From JAAZFZ01 sp035647435 (lineage in GTDB: Bacteria > Bacillota > Clostridia > Oscillospirales > Acutalibacteraceae): a stretch of 15,551 nt of DNA. Both the position numbers and the translations under genes were made by a program. The DNA lies in contig DASRNM010000048.1 of NCBI GenBank assembly GCA_035647435.1, positions 1 to 15,551 of the forward strand, given 5' to 3'. The notes below the pieces were generated by a model. The model saw only the letters and a list, made by a program, of their open reading frames with translations. It did no database searches and had not been told where the DNA came from. Positions within the stretch are counted from its first letter, which is position 1; every line of letters begins with the position of its first letter. Shown one piece after another: positions 1 to 8,253 of the stretch.

Positions 1-16
1 ATTTACCAATAAATCA

Positions 17-22
17 TATAAT
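17..22 (+). promoter_or_regulatory. candidate -10 box upstream of the rhamnosidase gene
   Basis: A perfect TATAAT lies 53 bases upstream of the preferred ATG at 75, so a transcript would have a leader of roughly 45 bases. Its -35 partner would fall before the first base of the window and cannot be checked. The ATG at 21 overlaps this box, which argues against using it as the start codon. In AT-rich DNA such a hexamer may occur by chance. Confidence 0.3.
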
Positions 23-74
23 GAACAACAAGAGCGATTCTTCTTTGCAGAATGATAAAAATAGGGGAGTTTTT

Positions 75-2234
75 ATGAAAAATATTTTAGAATCTTCATG
101 GATTAAATCAGAAAAGCAAGACAAGGATGCCGCTGTTATATTTTTTAGAGATTTTCATGTAAATGAAAAGGTGGAGCATGCTCAGCTTCAAATAACATCT
201 TTTGGTGTTTATGAAGCGCAGATTAATGGTAGAAAGGTCGGCAATTATATTTTTGCACCTGGGTGGACAAATTATAAGGAAAGACTGCAATACCAAACAT
301 ATGACATAAAAACTCTTATCTCCAAACATAATAATATTGAAATCAGCGTCGGCAGGGGCTGGAGAATGCATGAGGAATACGACGATTCACTTGAGTTTTC
401 TTTAGGTGCAACAGCATTATTAGCCGTGATTGAAATTGTATATAAGAGCGGAGAAAAGCAAATTATTTATACTGATGAAAATTGGCAAGTCAGGCAAAGC
501 AAGCTAAAGTACAGCAATATGTACAACGGCGATGTGTATGATGCTACATTTGAAGACAAAAATCCAAGACCTGCTGTGAAATTTGACTATCCTAAAAACA
601 TACTAATACCTCAACAGGGTGAGAGAATAAAAGAGATTGAAAAAATACCGGCATTAAGAATGGTTATAACTCCGAATGGTGAAACCTGTATTGACTTCGG
701 TCAAAACATAACAGGTTATGTTGAGTTTAATATATGTGGGCAAAAAGGGGAGGAAGTTGTTCTTTATCACGCTGAAATACTTGATAAAGAGGGCAATTTT
801 TATACCGACAACCTCAGAAGCGCAAAGCAGGAGGTAAGGTTCATTTGCGACGGAGAACGTCATGTTTATAAACCGATTCACTCTTTTCAGGGTTTCAGAT
901 ATATTAAATTAGAAAACTGGAGTGACGAAATACTGCTTGATGACTTTAAAGCGATTGTCGTTCATTCAAACATTAGAAGAACAGGCTACTTTAAGTGCTC
1001 GAATAAGCTTGTAAATAAATTATATAAAAACATTTTATGGAGCCAAAAAGGTAACTTTCTCGACGTGCCGACAGACTGCCCTCAGCGAGATGAAAGACTG
1101 GGGTGGACAGGGGATGCACAGGTTTTTGCACGCACAGCCTCTTACAATTTTGGTGTAAATAAATTTTTTGAAAAATGGTTAGCAGACCTTAAAAGCGAGC
1201 AATGCGCAAACGGTTCTGTTCCACATGTTGTTCCCAAACTCCCGTGGGACGGGGATGGTTCCTCAGGTTGGGGCGACTGCGCCGTTATTTGCCCTTGGCA
1301 AATGTATCTTACCTATGAAAACAAAGAATTGCTTTCAAATCAGTTTGATTCAATGCGCAAATGGGTTGATTATATTTATGAGCAAAGCGAAAACTACATC
1401 TGGGCTAAAGGCAAGCATTTTGGCGATTGGCTCAGCTTAGATGAAAAGGATGAAAAAGGCAACAATGCAACACCCGATGAGGTTATATCGACAGCCTACT
1501 TCGCGTACTCGACATCCTTGCTTATTAAAGCAGGCAAAGTTCTTTCACTTGACATTGAAAAATATGAGGCGCTTCTTTCTAATGTCAAAAAATCATATAT
1601 AAATAAGTTTTTAGACAATAACGGCAGAGTTGTCTGCAACACTCAGACAGGTTGCGTTTTGACAATCTATTTTGATTTGTCCAACAACAAACAGGTGGTG
1701 GCAGACCAATTAAATGAGCTTATAAATGAGTGTGGGCACTTAAAAACAGGTTTTTTAAGCACACCTTATTTGCTTCATACTCTGTCTGAAAACGGTTACG
1801 AAAAAACTGCATATGATTTGCTGTTAAGAGAAGAATACCCCTCATGGCTATATCCTGTAACCCAAGGTGCAACAACTGTTTGGGAGCATTGGGACGGAAT
1901 GAGACCTGACGGCACAATGTGGAGCGATTCAATGAATTCCTTTAATCATTATGCCTATGGAGCCGTTGCCGACTGGCTGTACGGCGTAATGTGTGGTATA
2001 AACATTGATGAGAATGCTCCCGGTTTTAAACACATTATTTTTAGACCTGTTACAGATGAAAGAATTAACTTTGCAAGAGGCTGCATTGTTTCAAATTACG
2101 GAGCGGTTAAATCTTCGTGGAGCAGAGAAGACGGTGTTGTTAAATACTTTTTTACTGTCCCTGAAGGATGCACAGCAACAATATATATAGACGGCAAGAC
2201 AAAGAATATTCAGAGTGGTGAATACGAATTTTAA
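75..2234 (+). CDS. GH78 family alpha-L-rhamnosidase, probably cytoplasmic
   Basis: Probably hydrolyses terminal alpha-L-rhamnose from plant glycosides or rhamno-oligosaccharides. With the start at 75 it has 719 residues. The ATG at 75 follows GGGGAG with 5-base spacing; the in-frame ATG at 21 has no such site. The N-terminal rhamnosidase beta-domain covers about residues 44-78 (motif APGWTNYKERLQYQTYDI). A second beta region lies near 205-250 (IDFGQNITGYVEF). The (alpha/alpha)6 catalytic domain begins near 320 and carries DCPQRDERLGWTGD, where E340 matches the family's general acid. TTVWEHWDG places E604 at the general-base position. SFNHYAYGAVADWLYG leads into the C-terminal beta domain. No signal peptide or membrane segment is visible, so it likely acts on imported small substrates. 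No sugar transporter or rhamnose catabolic gene is adjacent in the window. Family assignment is firm; substrate is inferred. Confidence 0.93.
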   Translation: MKNILESSWIKSEKQDKDAAVIFFRDFHVNEKVEHAQLQITSFGVYEAQINGRKVGNYIFAPGWTNYKERLQYQTYDIKTLISKHNNIEISVGRGWRMHEEYDDSLEFSLGATALLAVIEIVYKSGEKQIIYTDENWQVRQSKLKYSNMYNGDVYDATFEDKNPRPAVKFDYPKNILIPQQGERIKEIEKIPALRMVITPNGETCIDFGQNITGYVEFNICGQKGEEVVLYHAEILDKEGNFYTDNLRSAKQEVRFICDGERHVYKPIHSFQGFRYIKLENWSDEILLDDFKAIVVHSNIRRTGYFKCSNKLVNKLYKNILWSQKGNFLDVPTDCPQRDERLGWTGDAQVFARTASYNFGVNKFFEKWLADLKSEQCANGSVPHVVPKLPWDGDGSSGWGDCAVICPWQMYLTYENKELLSNQFDSMRKWVDYIYEQSENYIWAKGKHFGDWLSLDEKDEKGNNATPDEVISTAYFAYSTSLLIKAGKVLSLDIEKYEALLSNVKKSYINKFLDNNGRVVCNTQTGCVLTIYFDLSNNKQVVADQLNELINECGHLKTGFLSTPYLLHTLSENGYEKTAYDLLLREEYPSWLYPVTQGATTVWEHWDGMRPDGTMWSDSMNSFNHYAYGAVADWLYGVMCGINIDENAPGFKHIIFRPVTDERINFARGCIVSNYGAVKSSWSREDGVVKYFFTVPEGCTATIYIDGKTKNIQSGEYEF

Positions 2235-2260
2235 AATTTGAATTATATCATTGCAATAAA

Positions 2261-2292
2261 AAAGTGCAGGAGATTTGCATCTCTTGCACTTT
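2261..2292. terminator. bidirectional hairpin terminator between convergent genes
   Basis: Arms 2261-2273 and 2280-2292 form a 13-bp stem with one G-U pair and a 6-base loop (TTTGCA). It lies 26 bases after the rhamnosidase stop and 12 bases after the vanZ-like stop, between converging genes. Read on the minus strand it is followed by CTTTTTTATT-like sequence, a good U-tract. Read on the plus strand the U-tract is broken (TTTGTGTTTTA). It should therefore work best for the topB-lipoprotein-vanZ operon and more weakly for the rhamnosidase gene. Confidence 0.85.
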
Positions 2293-2304
2293 GTGTTTTA
2301 TCCA

Positions 2305-2772
2305 TTATTGTTTTGTTTTGCCCTTGATTTTTGAAATAGCAAACAAGAGCAGCATAAATACGATTATGCCAAAAATTGAACCGATACTATCGACAAAAAT
2401 ATCAAAAACTCTGCAAGCCCTTCCGGGTATGAAATATTGGTGTATTTCATCTGTTATTGAGTATGCTAAGCAGACAAAATATGAAAGAAAAGGTCTTGCC
2501 CGAGAAAAAGACAATAAAAAAGCGTTGGAAACGAGAACCGAGAGTATAAAATATTCTGCCGCATGAGCGGTTTTTCTTAAAAGGTTGTGCCCAATTGTAT
2601 CACCGATTAGCGTGGATATTCTTATTAGAAAGCCTTGACTTAATTCCTCTGAAACTGTGCCCTCTTGACTTGATAAAAAGAAGACAAAAGCCATAAAAGC
2701 TAAAACAAAAATCCAAGAAAAAGCACAGATATAAGCCCTGATCTTTTTATTTTTTTTAAGTTTTGACTTCAT
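2305..2772 (-). CDS. VanZ-like family membrane protein
   Basis: A 155-residue polytopic membrane protein with the VanZ-like pattern. There is a basic N-terminus rich in lysine, a first membrane segment at about 12-33 ending in FFLSSQ, and the RKTAHAAEYFILSVL block at about 66-80. A third segment runs at about 92-106. The conserved YSITDEIHQYFIPGRACRVFD comes next, split over residues 104-124, followed by a last segment at 125-147. VanZ of Enterococcus gives low-level teicoplanin resistance, but most chromosomal homologues have no known function, so resistance should not be assumed. Its ATG overlaps the stop of the upstream lipoprotein gene by one base (TAATG). Its ribosome site, GAGG at 2781-2784, lies inside that gene's last codons, so it is probably translated by coupling as the last gene of the operon. 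Confidence 0.85.
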   Translation of the reverse strand: MKSKLKKNKKIRAYICAFSWIFVLAFMAFVFFLSSQEGTVSEELSQGFLIRISTLIGDTIGHNLLRKTAHAAEYFILSVLVSNAFLLSFSRARPFLSYFVCLAYSITDEIHQYFIPGRACRVFDIFVDSIGSIFGIIVFMLLLFAISKIKGKTKQ

Positions 2773-4412
2773 TAATCTTTCCTCATAGCCTTGATAAAGC
2801 TTACATTATTACCCTCAGGGTGAGGATAAATTCCCGAGACGCCCTGTGCAAGTGCAAAATAACTTGATTGAGAAAAAACAGGGTACATGACACCGTTTTG
2901 TATTAGGTGAGCCTCTGCTTGAGCGCAACCCTGTGCAGCTTGAAGCAAATTGCTCACAGTGGGAATTTTGTCTAACAATGAGTCATATATCTGGGATCCG
3001 TACCCAAAAACATTGTTTGGGTTATGTGATGTAAAGCTTTTTAAAAAGTTAGCGGTTAAGCTGTCATTGGCGGTAACAGGGTAAAATGCCAACTCATAAT
3101 CTAAACCTTTAACCCTGCTTTTAAGATTGGAGATTTCAAGCACCTCAATTGAAACATTCATCGAAAGGCCGAAAACTTCCTGCCATTTTTGCAAAAGCTT
3201 TCGCATGAGTTGCTCATGCTCGGGTGAGCACAAAAGGACAGCGTCAACAGAATCGTCTTCAAGCTGTTCAAGACCCTTTGCCATAAAATCCTTTGCCTTG
3301 TTTTCATTGCATTCAACAAATTTAACGTTATCTGTTGTATCCCTGAAATTCAAATCCCCAACTGTACAGCATTCAGGCACAATACCTTTTGCCTTATAAT
3401 GTGTTTCGGGCACGTCAATTGCAGAACTGTCAATTGCATGGCAAAGAGCAAGTCGAATATTCATGTTTTGAAACTCGGGGCTTTGACAGTTGAAAGCAAA
3501 ACCCCAAACAGTGTTTTTGTGTTCAGTTACAGTGATTTTATCATTTTTAAGTAGGGTTGAAGCGTATTCTTGCAGGACAGGTGAAGCAGAATACGAGCCT
3601 TGAAGTATGTTCTCAACTGCCGCAACTCTGTTTTCGTTCACCATAAAACTCACTGATGAGGGGAAAACAACACTGTTGCCCGAATAGCTGTCGTTTCTTT
3701 TAATGAAAAGCGATGAATCCTGCGCCCACCTTGAAACATAAAACGGACCATTGCATAGAATGTATTTAACGTCGATGCCGTACTTGCCTTTTGTTGCATT
3801 GAAAAACTCTTCATTGCAGGGCATACATGCAGGTGTTATTAAAGTATATAAAAAGTCAGTGCTTTTGTTTTCAAGACATATTTCAAGCTTGGTGTCGTTG
3901 ATTGCTTTCACTCCGAGTGCTGAAACTTCTATATCGCCCTGATGAACCATTTTAGCGTTTTTAACATTATAAAGTAAAGAAGCATTTTTTGATTTTGTTG
4001 TTGGGTTAAGTGTTCGTCTGAAAGCAAAAACAAAATCATGGGCTGTAACCTTTGTATTAAAACTATCCTTGTAATCTTCACCTAAAATATCAGAATGGCT
4101 TTTTTTAAGATTCCACTGAGCGTTTTGTCTTAGCTCAAAGGTGTATGTCAGTCCGTCGCCAGAAATTGACCAGTTAACAGCTACACCCTGCGTGATTTCA
4201 CCGTTTTCATTGAGTATGACAAGACCTTCAAAGGTGTTGTTGATAACAATCTCCGCCGCATTGCCTTGAGCTATTTGAGGGTCAAGGCATACGGGGTCTG
4301 AATCTATAGGGAACACAAAGCTTTTATCCAACCCCGTGTCCCGTGAGCAAGATGAAAAAATTATGCAAGCTACCAGCACGGTCACAAGTGCGGTAGAAAA
4401 CATTTTCTTCAT
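2772..4412 (-). CDS. ABC transporter family-5 (OppA-like) solute-binding lipoprotein
   Basis: Probably an extracytoplasmic receptor for peptides or similar solutes. With the start at 4412 it has 546 residues, usual for SBP family 5. The N-terminus MKKMFSTALVTVLVACIIFSSC has a short basic end and a hydrophobic core (shown here split as residues 1-21 plus C22). C22 is the likely lipidated cysteine, although F at -3 is atypical for a lipobox. The mature protein opens with the family pattern DSDPVCLDPQ (37-46), then NNTFEGLVILNENGEITQG and LTYTFELRQNAQW; NGPFYVSRW lies further on. The ATG at 4412 overlaps the topB stop (ATGA) and has GGAGG at 4420-4424 with 7-base spacing; the in-frame ATG at 4430 has no such site. 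No permease or ATPase gene is in the window, so its transporter is elsewhere or it acts as a stand-alone receptor. The ligand cannot be told from sequence. Confidence 0.85.
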   Translation of the reverse strand: MKKMFSTALVTVLVACIIFSSCSRDTGLDKSFVFPIDSDPVCLDPQIAQGNAAEIVINNTFEGLVILNENGEITQGVAVNWSISGDGLTYTFELRQNAQWNLKKSHSDILGEDYKDSFNTKVTAHDFVFAFRRTLNPTTKSKNASLLYNVKNAKMVHQGDIEVSALGVKAINDTKLEICLENKSTDFLYTLITPACMPCNEEFFNATKGKYGIDVKYILCNGPFYVSRWAQDSSLFIKRNDSYSGNSVVFPSSVSFMVNENRVAAVENILQGSYSASPVLQEYASTLLKNDKITVTEHKNTVWGFAFNCQSPEFQNMNIRLALCHAIDSSAIDVPETHYKAKGIVPECCTVGDLNFRDTTDNVKFVECNENKAKDFMAKGLEQLEDDSVDAVLLCSPEHEQLMRKLLQKWQEVFGLSMNVSIEVLEISNLKSRVKGLDYELAFYPVTANDSLTANFLKSFTSHNPNNVFGYGSQIYDSLLDKIPTVSNLLQAAQGCAQAEAHLIQNGVMYPVFSQSSYFALAQGVSGIYPHPEGNNVSFIKAMRKD

Positions 4413-6577
4413 TTGTTTTCCTCCATCCATTTCGCAAGTTGGTCAGCTAATGCGCTGTTGCTCGGTTTTTCTTGGCTTTTTTGCTGTTGCATATATTTTT
4501 GAACATCACGCTTGCCTGCGCCGGAAACAGATTTGCGTTTTTCAAAGTCAGTGAGTTTTTCTCTGTGACCACAAGCGCAGAAAAAGGTTTTTTTATCACC
4601 TTCACCACGCATTTCAAGTTTTTTATGGCAATTCGGGCAACGGGCATTCGTAAGCACACTAATGCTTTTTCTGAATCCACAGTCCCTATCAGGGCAAATA
4701 AACATTCTGCCTCTCTTGCCGTTGACGTCAAGAAGGTACTTATCACATTCGGGGCACTTTTCTCTTGTCATGTTATCGTGCGTGTAGACACGGCTGTCCG
4801 CAATGACACTCTTAACTAAATGGGTAGCATAGCCTCTCATGTCAGAGACAAAATCTTCGCTGTCAACTTTGCCTTTTGAAATTAGTTGCAGTTGTTGCTC
4901 CCACTTTGCTGTTAATTCGGCAGACTTCAAATCGTTTGGTACAATGCCTATAAGTTGCTTGCCTTTAGATGTCGGGTGTATTTCCTTGCCCCGACGCTCT
5001 ATATAAAACGAGTCAAAAAGCTTTTCGATTATATCAGCTCTTGTTGCAGATGTGCCAAGACCGGTTGTGGTTTCAATAATTTTGCGAAGCTTGCTGTCAT
5101 CTATTTGTTGTGAGGGGTTTTCCATAGCCGTGAGCAAAGTTGCCTCAGTGTATCTTCCAGGTGGTTTTGTTTTACCCGAAACTGCATTGCAACTTTTTAA
5201 AGTTACCTTTTCACCTTGTTTGAGAGTGGGTAATTGCTGTGAGCTCAACTCACCGTCGTCTTCGTCCTCAACAGCGCCGTAAACAGATTTCCACCCAATG
5301 CTTTTGACGGTTTTGCCTTTAGCATAAAAGCTGTGTTTGTCTATATCTATTTTGACCTTAACCTCTTCATATTCAAACGGCTCACTCAAAACAGCCAAAA
5401 AACGCTTTACTACTAAATCGTATATGTTTCGCTCTTCGTTTGTGAGTTTTGAAAGCTCAACAAACTGCTCGGTAGGTATTATTGCGTGATGGTCAGAAAC
5501 CTTTGCACTGTTTACAATATATTTTGTGCGCAGCTTTCCTCTTAGAATCTTATTTGCCATTTCTCTATATGGGCCCACAGCGATGCTTTTGAGCCTTTCA
5601 GGTATGGTTGCGACAATATCATCGGTGATGTACCTTGAATCCGTTCTCGGGTATGTCAAAAGCTTTTTGTGCTCATAAAGGCTCTGCATAATTGAAAGTG
5701 TCTGTTTTGCTGAATATGAAAACCTTTTATTAGCGTCCCTTTGCAGTTCAGTCAAGTCATATGCGGCAGGGGGAGAATTGAAGCGATATTCTTTTTTAAC
5801 CTGTACGAGTGTTCCCGGTTTTCCATTGACAGATTTTGCAATTGACTCCGCCGTTGCTTTATCAAAAATTTTCGCTTGATTTTTTGAATCTCTGTATGTT
5901 GCCTTAAACCCGTTGAATTGTGCCACAACTGTAAAATAGTCTTTAGGCACAAATCTTCTAATTTCTTCTTCTCTGCTTGCAATCAGCGAAAGAGTAGGGG
6001 TCTGAACTCTGCCTGCAGAAAGCTGTGCATTGTGCTTGCAAGTGAGTGCCCTTGTTACATTCAACCCGACCAACCAATCCGCTTGCGACCGTGCCTGTGC
6101 AGATTTAAAAAGGTTATCATAATTACCTAACGGTTTGAGGTTTGCAAAGCCTTCTTTTATGGATTTATCTGTCTGTGAAGAAATCCAAAGGCGTTTTGCA
6201 GGTTTTTTCCAACCTGCTTTTATCATTATCCACCTCGCGACCAACTCACCCTCACGGCCTGCGTCTGTGGCGACAATTAATTCGTCAATATCATTTCTGC
6301 GCATGAGCGAATAGACTGCGTTGTATTGTTTTCTCGTTTGACTTATAACAACAAGCTTCATTTTTTTTGGCAGCATAGGCAAATCCTCAAGCCGCCATGA
6401 AGAGTATTTTTTATCATAAACCTCTGGCCCTGCAAGCGTAACTAGATGGCCGAGAGCCCATGTGATTATATATTTTGAGCCGATTAAACAGCCTGTGCCT
6501 TTTTGACGACAACCGAGGACTTTTGCAATGTCTCTTGCAACAGACGGCTTTTCGGTAAGCACCAAAATCTTACCCAT
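4409..6577 (-). CDS. topB: DNA topoisomerase III (type IA)
   Basis: A type IA topoisomerase that cuts and passes single strands, acting in decatenation and recombination-intermediate resolution. The 722 residues are close to the usual length for Firmicutes TopB. The TOPRIM domain opens with KILVLTEKPSVARDIA and carries ATDAGREGELVARW at 103-116 (acidic metal-binding D and E residues). SAGRVQTPTLSLI lies at 188-199. The catalytic tyrosine is Y309 in LLTYPRTDSRY, which is the TopB form of the motif. GLGTSATRADIIEKL is at 506-520. Two C-terminal zinc-finger units follow: cysteines 608, 611, 628 and 633, then 647, 650, 667 and 669. A lysine/glutamine-rich tail ends the protein. The start at 6577 has GAGGG at 6584-6588. 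It is the first gene of a three-gene operon. Confidence 0.96.
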   Translation of the reverse strand: MGKILVLTEKPSVARDIAKVLGCRQKGTGCLIGSKYIITWALGHLVTLAGPEVYDKKYSSWRLEDLPMLPKKMKLVVISQTRKQYNAVYSLMRRNDIDELIVATDAGREGELVARWIMIKAGWKKPAKRLWISSQTDKSIKEGFANLKPLGNYDNLFKSAQARSQADWLVGLNVTRALTCKHNAQLSAGRVQTPTLSLIASREEEIRRFVPKDYFTVVAQFNGFKATYRDSKNQAKIFDKATAESIAKSVNGKPGTLVQVKKEYRFNSPPAAYDLTELQRDANKRFSYSAKQTLSIMQSLYEHKKLLTYPRTDSRYITDDIVATIPERLKSIAVGPYREMANKILRGKLRTKYIVNSAKVSDHHAIIPTEQFVELSKLTNEERNIYDLVVKRFLAVLSEPFEYEEVKVKIDIDKHSFYAKGKTVKSIGWKSVYGAVEDEDDGELSSQQLPTLKQGEKVTLKSCNAVSGKTKPPGRYTEATLLTAMENPSQQIDDSKLRKIIETTTGLGTSATRADIIEKLFDSFYIERRGKEIHPTSKGKQLIGIVPNDLKSAELTAKWEQQLQLISKGKVDSEDFVSDMRGYATHLVKSVIADSRVYTHDNMTREKCPECDKYLLDVNGKRGRMFICPDRDCGFRKSISVLTNARCPNCHKKLEMRGEGDKKTFFCACGHREKLTDFEKRKSVSGAGKRDVQKYMQQQKSQEKPSNSALADQLAKWMEENK

Positions 6578-6583
6578 TATTTA

Positions 6584-6588
6584 CCCTC
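6584..6588 (-). promoter_or_regulatory. ribosome binding site of topB
   Basis: On the minus strand this reads GAGGG, six bases before the ATG of topB at 6577. With the predicted transcription start near 6614 the leader would be about 37 bases, too short for a riboswitch. It fixes the topB start. Confidence 0.7.
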
Positions 6589-6620
6589 ACTTATTTTTAA
6601 TAATACAATATAACATAAAA

Positions 6621-6649
6621 AATATATCATATAATTCATAGCTTTGCAA
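6621..6649 (-). promoter_or_regulatory. predicted sigma-A promoter of the topB operon
   Basis: On the minus strand, TTGCAA (6644-6649) is followed after exactly 17 bases by TATATT (6621-6626). TG stands one base before the -10 hexamer, giving an extended -10 element (TGATATATT). Transcription would start near 6614 and run through topB, the lipoprotein gene and the vanZ-like gene to the hairpin at 2261-2292. I see no operator or other control element beyond this. Confidence 0.65.
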
Positions 6650-6718
6650 ACCGAAATTATAAAATTTTACGGGTTTTGACTTGTTAAAATGACGGTTATG
6701 TAGTAAAATAATTTAATG

Positions 6719-6724
6719 TATAAT
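6719..6724 (+). promoter_or_regulatory. candidate -10 box of the miaB-mutS-mutL-miaA operon
   Basis: A perfect TATAAT lies 66 bases before the miaB TTG start. A 17-base spacer would put the -35 at 6696-6701 (TTATGT), a poor match. A better -35 hexamer, TTGACT at 6676-6681, has no good -10 at the right distance. The -10 assignment is plausible, the -35 is unclear, and an activator or an alternative sigma factor is possible. Together with the topB promoter this makes 6578-6790 a divergent promoter region with no gene in it. Confidence 0.4.
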
Positions 6725-6777
6725 TATTAGCATGGAATAAAAGTATGTTATGGATTTGTGTTACTTTCCCAAGCTTC

Positions 6778-6793
6778 GGAGGTAGAGAATTTG
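6778..6793 (+). promoter_or_regulatory. ribosome binding site and TTG start of miaB
   Basis: GGAGGT at 6778-6783 stands seven bases before an in-frame TTG at 6791. The alternative GTG at 6758 lies upstream of this site and has no Shine-Dalgarno sequence at proper distance. The site therefore decides the start as TTG 6791, shortening the longest reading frame by 11 residues. Confidence 0.8.
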
Positions 6794-8218
6794 TCAACTG
6801 AAACAAACAATAAAATCTGTTTGGTTCCGCCCGATGAAATGGACAAGCAGAGAGAATATATGCAACTTGTGAAAACGGTTTTAAGCACAAGATACGAGCC
6901 CCAAACACCTCATGCATTTGTTCACACCTATGGGTGCCAAGAAAATGTTGCAGACAGCGAAAGGCTCAAGGGTATGCTCTTAGAAATGGGCTATTCTATG
7001 ACTGAAGATTTAAAAAAAGCTGATTTGATTTTGTATAACACCTGTGCAATTCGTGAGCGTGCTCAAGATAGGGTTTTTGGAAATGTAGGAGCTATTAAAA
7101 AATACAAAACTTCAAACCCGAAATTAAAAATAGCACTTTGCGGTTGCATGATGCAGCAAAATCACATTGCGCAAAAAATCAAAAAAAGCTACCCCTATGT
7201 TGACCTTGTTTTCGGGACACATGTTTTGCATAAGTTGCCCGAATTTGTTTATAAAACCTTGTGTGGTGGCAAAAACATATACGAACTGCCCGAATCCGAC
7301 GGCAAAATAGCTGAGGGAATACCTGTTGCAAGAGACAATCATTTTAAAGCGTGGTTGCCTATAATGTACGGTTGCAATAACTTTTGCAGCTATTGCATAG
7401 TCCCTTATGTTAGAGGGCGTGAAAGAAGCCGTGATCTGCAAACGATTATAAACGAAGCAAAAGACCTTGTATTATCGGGATATAAAGAAATTACACTTTT
7501 AGGGCAAAATGTTAATTCATACGGCAACGATATCGGAGAAGGGGTTAACTTTTCTTCAATATTGAGGGAGATGAATAAAATAGACGGTGATTTTATTATC
7601 CGTTTTATGACCTCAAACCCTAATGACTGTACCCATGAACTTCTTGACACAATGGCGCAATCCGAGAAAGTTGCAAAGCATTTACATTTGCCGTTTCAGA
7701 GCGGCAACAACAGAGTGCTCAAAGAAATGAACAGACGATACACGAGGGAGAAATACCTTGAGCTTATTGAATATGGCAGAAAGGTTATGCCAAATATATC
7801 TTTCACAAGTGATGTTATTGTCGGCTTCCCAGGTGAAACTTATGAGGAGTTTTGCGACACCCTTTCGCTTGTTGAACAGGCGGAGTTTACTTCGCTTTTC
7901 ACATTTATTTTTTCACCCAGAGAGGGCACAAGGGCGGCGAAAATGCATGACCCTGTGAGCAGAGAAGAAAAGGGTAAATGGTTCCAAGAGCTTTTAAATT
8001 TGCAAGAGAAAATTGCGGCAACAAGAACAGCGTCAATGAATGATAAAACTTATAGAGTGCTTTGTGAAAACGAGAGCAAGCAAGGCATAATAAGCGGCAG
8101 AACACAAGGCAATGTCATCATTGAATTCCCGGCAGAAAGGGATGTTATCGGAACATTCCAAAACGTGAAGGTAGCAAAGACACTGACATGGATGCTCAAA
8201 GGAGAGCTTTTAAAATAG
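6791..8218 (+). CDS. miaB: tRNA-2-methylthio-N6-dimethylallyladenosine synthase (MiaB)
   Basis: A radical-SAM methylthiotransferase that adds the 2-methylthio group to i6A37 of tRNA, using two [4Fe-4S] clusters. From the TTG start it has 475 residues. The N-terminal UPF0004 domain carries three cluster cysteines: C49 (HTYGCQENVADSE), C85 (YNTCAIRERAQDRVFGN) and C119 (LCGCMMQQ). The radical-SAM triad C195, C199 and C202 sits in YGCNNFCSYCIVPYVRGRERSR (given as positions 193-214). LPFQSGNNRVLKEMNRRYTR (about 300-319) and DVIVGFPGET (341-350) are typical of the family. A TRAM RNA-binding domain covers about 412-472. The combination of the RGRERSR region and the LPFQSGN block favours MiaB over MtaB or RimO. 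It is the first gene of the operon; the miaA product made by the same operon supplies its substrate. Confidence 0.95.
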   Translation: MSTETNNKICLVPPDEMDKQREYMQLVKTVLSTRYEPQTPHAFVHTYGCQENVADSERLKGMLLEMGYSMTEDLKKADLILYNTCAIRERAQDRVFGNVGAIKKYKTSNPKLKIALCGCMMQQNHIAQKIKKSYPYVDLVFGTHVLHKLPEFVYKTLCGGKNIYELPESDGKIAEGIPVARDNHFKAWLPIMYGCNNFCSYCIVPYVRGRERSRDLQTIINEAKDLVLSGYKEITLLGQNVNSYGNDIGEGVNFSSILREMNKIDGDFIIRFMTSNPNDCTHELLDTMAQSEKVAKHLHLPFQSGNNRVLKEMNRRYTREKYLELIEYGRKVMPNISFTSDVIVGFPGETYEEFCDTLSLVEQAEFTSLFTFIFSPREGTRAAKMHDPVSREEKGKWFQELLNLQEKIAATRTASMNDKTYRVLCENESKQGIISGRTQGNVIIEFPAERDVIGTFQNVKVAKTLTWMLKGELLK

Positions 8219-8253
8219 TTAAGCAAAAATTTCAAATATAAAGGAGAAAAACA

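Noticed and set aside
2264..2566. 100-codon plus-strand frame over the vanZ-like gene
   Set aside because: It starts inside the terminator hairpin and runs antisense to the VanZ-like protein, whose family motifs are clear. No independent evidence of coding.
4413..4430. Upstream ATG extending the lipoprotein by six residues
   Set aside because: The GGAGG used for the ATG at 4412 lies inside this extension, and no ribosome site precedes the ATG at 4430. The shorter start also gives a cleaner signal peptide.
4472..4819. 115-codon plus-strand frame over the zinc-finger end of topB
   Set aside because: Antisense to conserved zinc-binding cysteine motifs of TopB, so it is best explained as a shadow.
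6763..6782. Possible small hairpin pairing CTTTCC with the miaB GGAGG
   Set aside because: Only about five pairs with two G-U pairs and an eight-base loop. Too weak to claim ribosome-site masking or a riboswitch.
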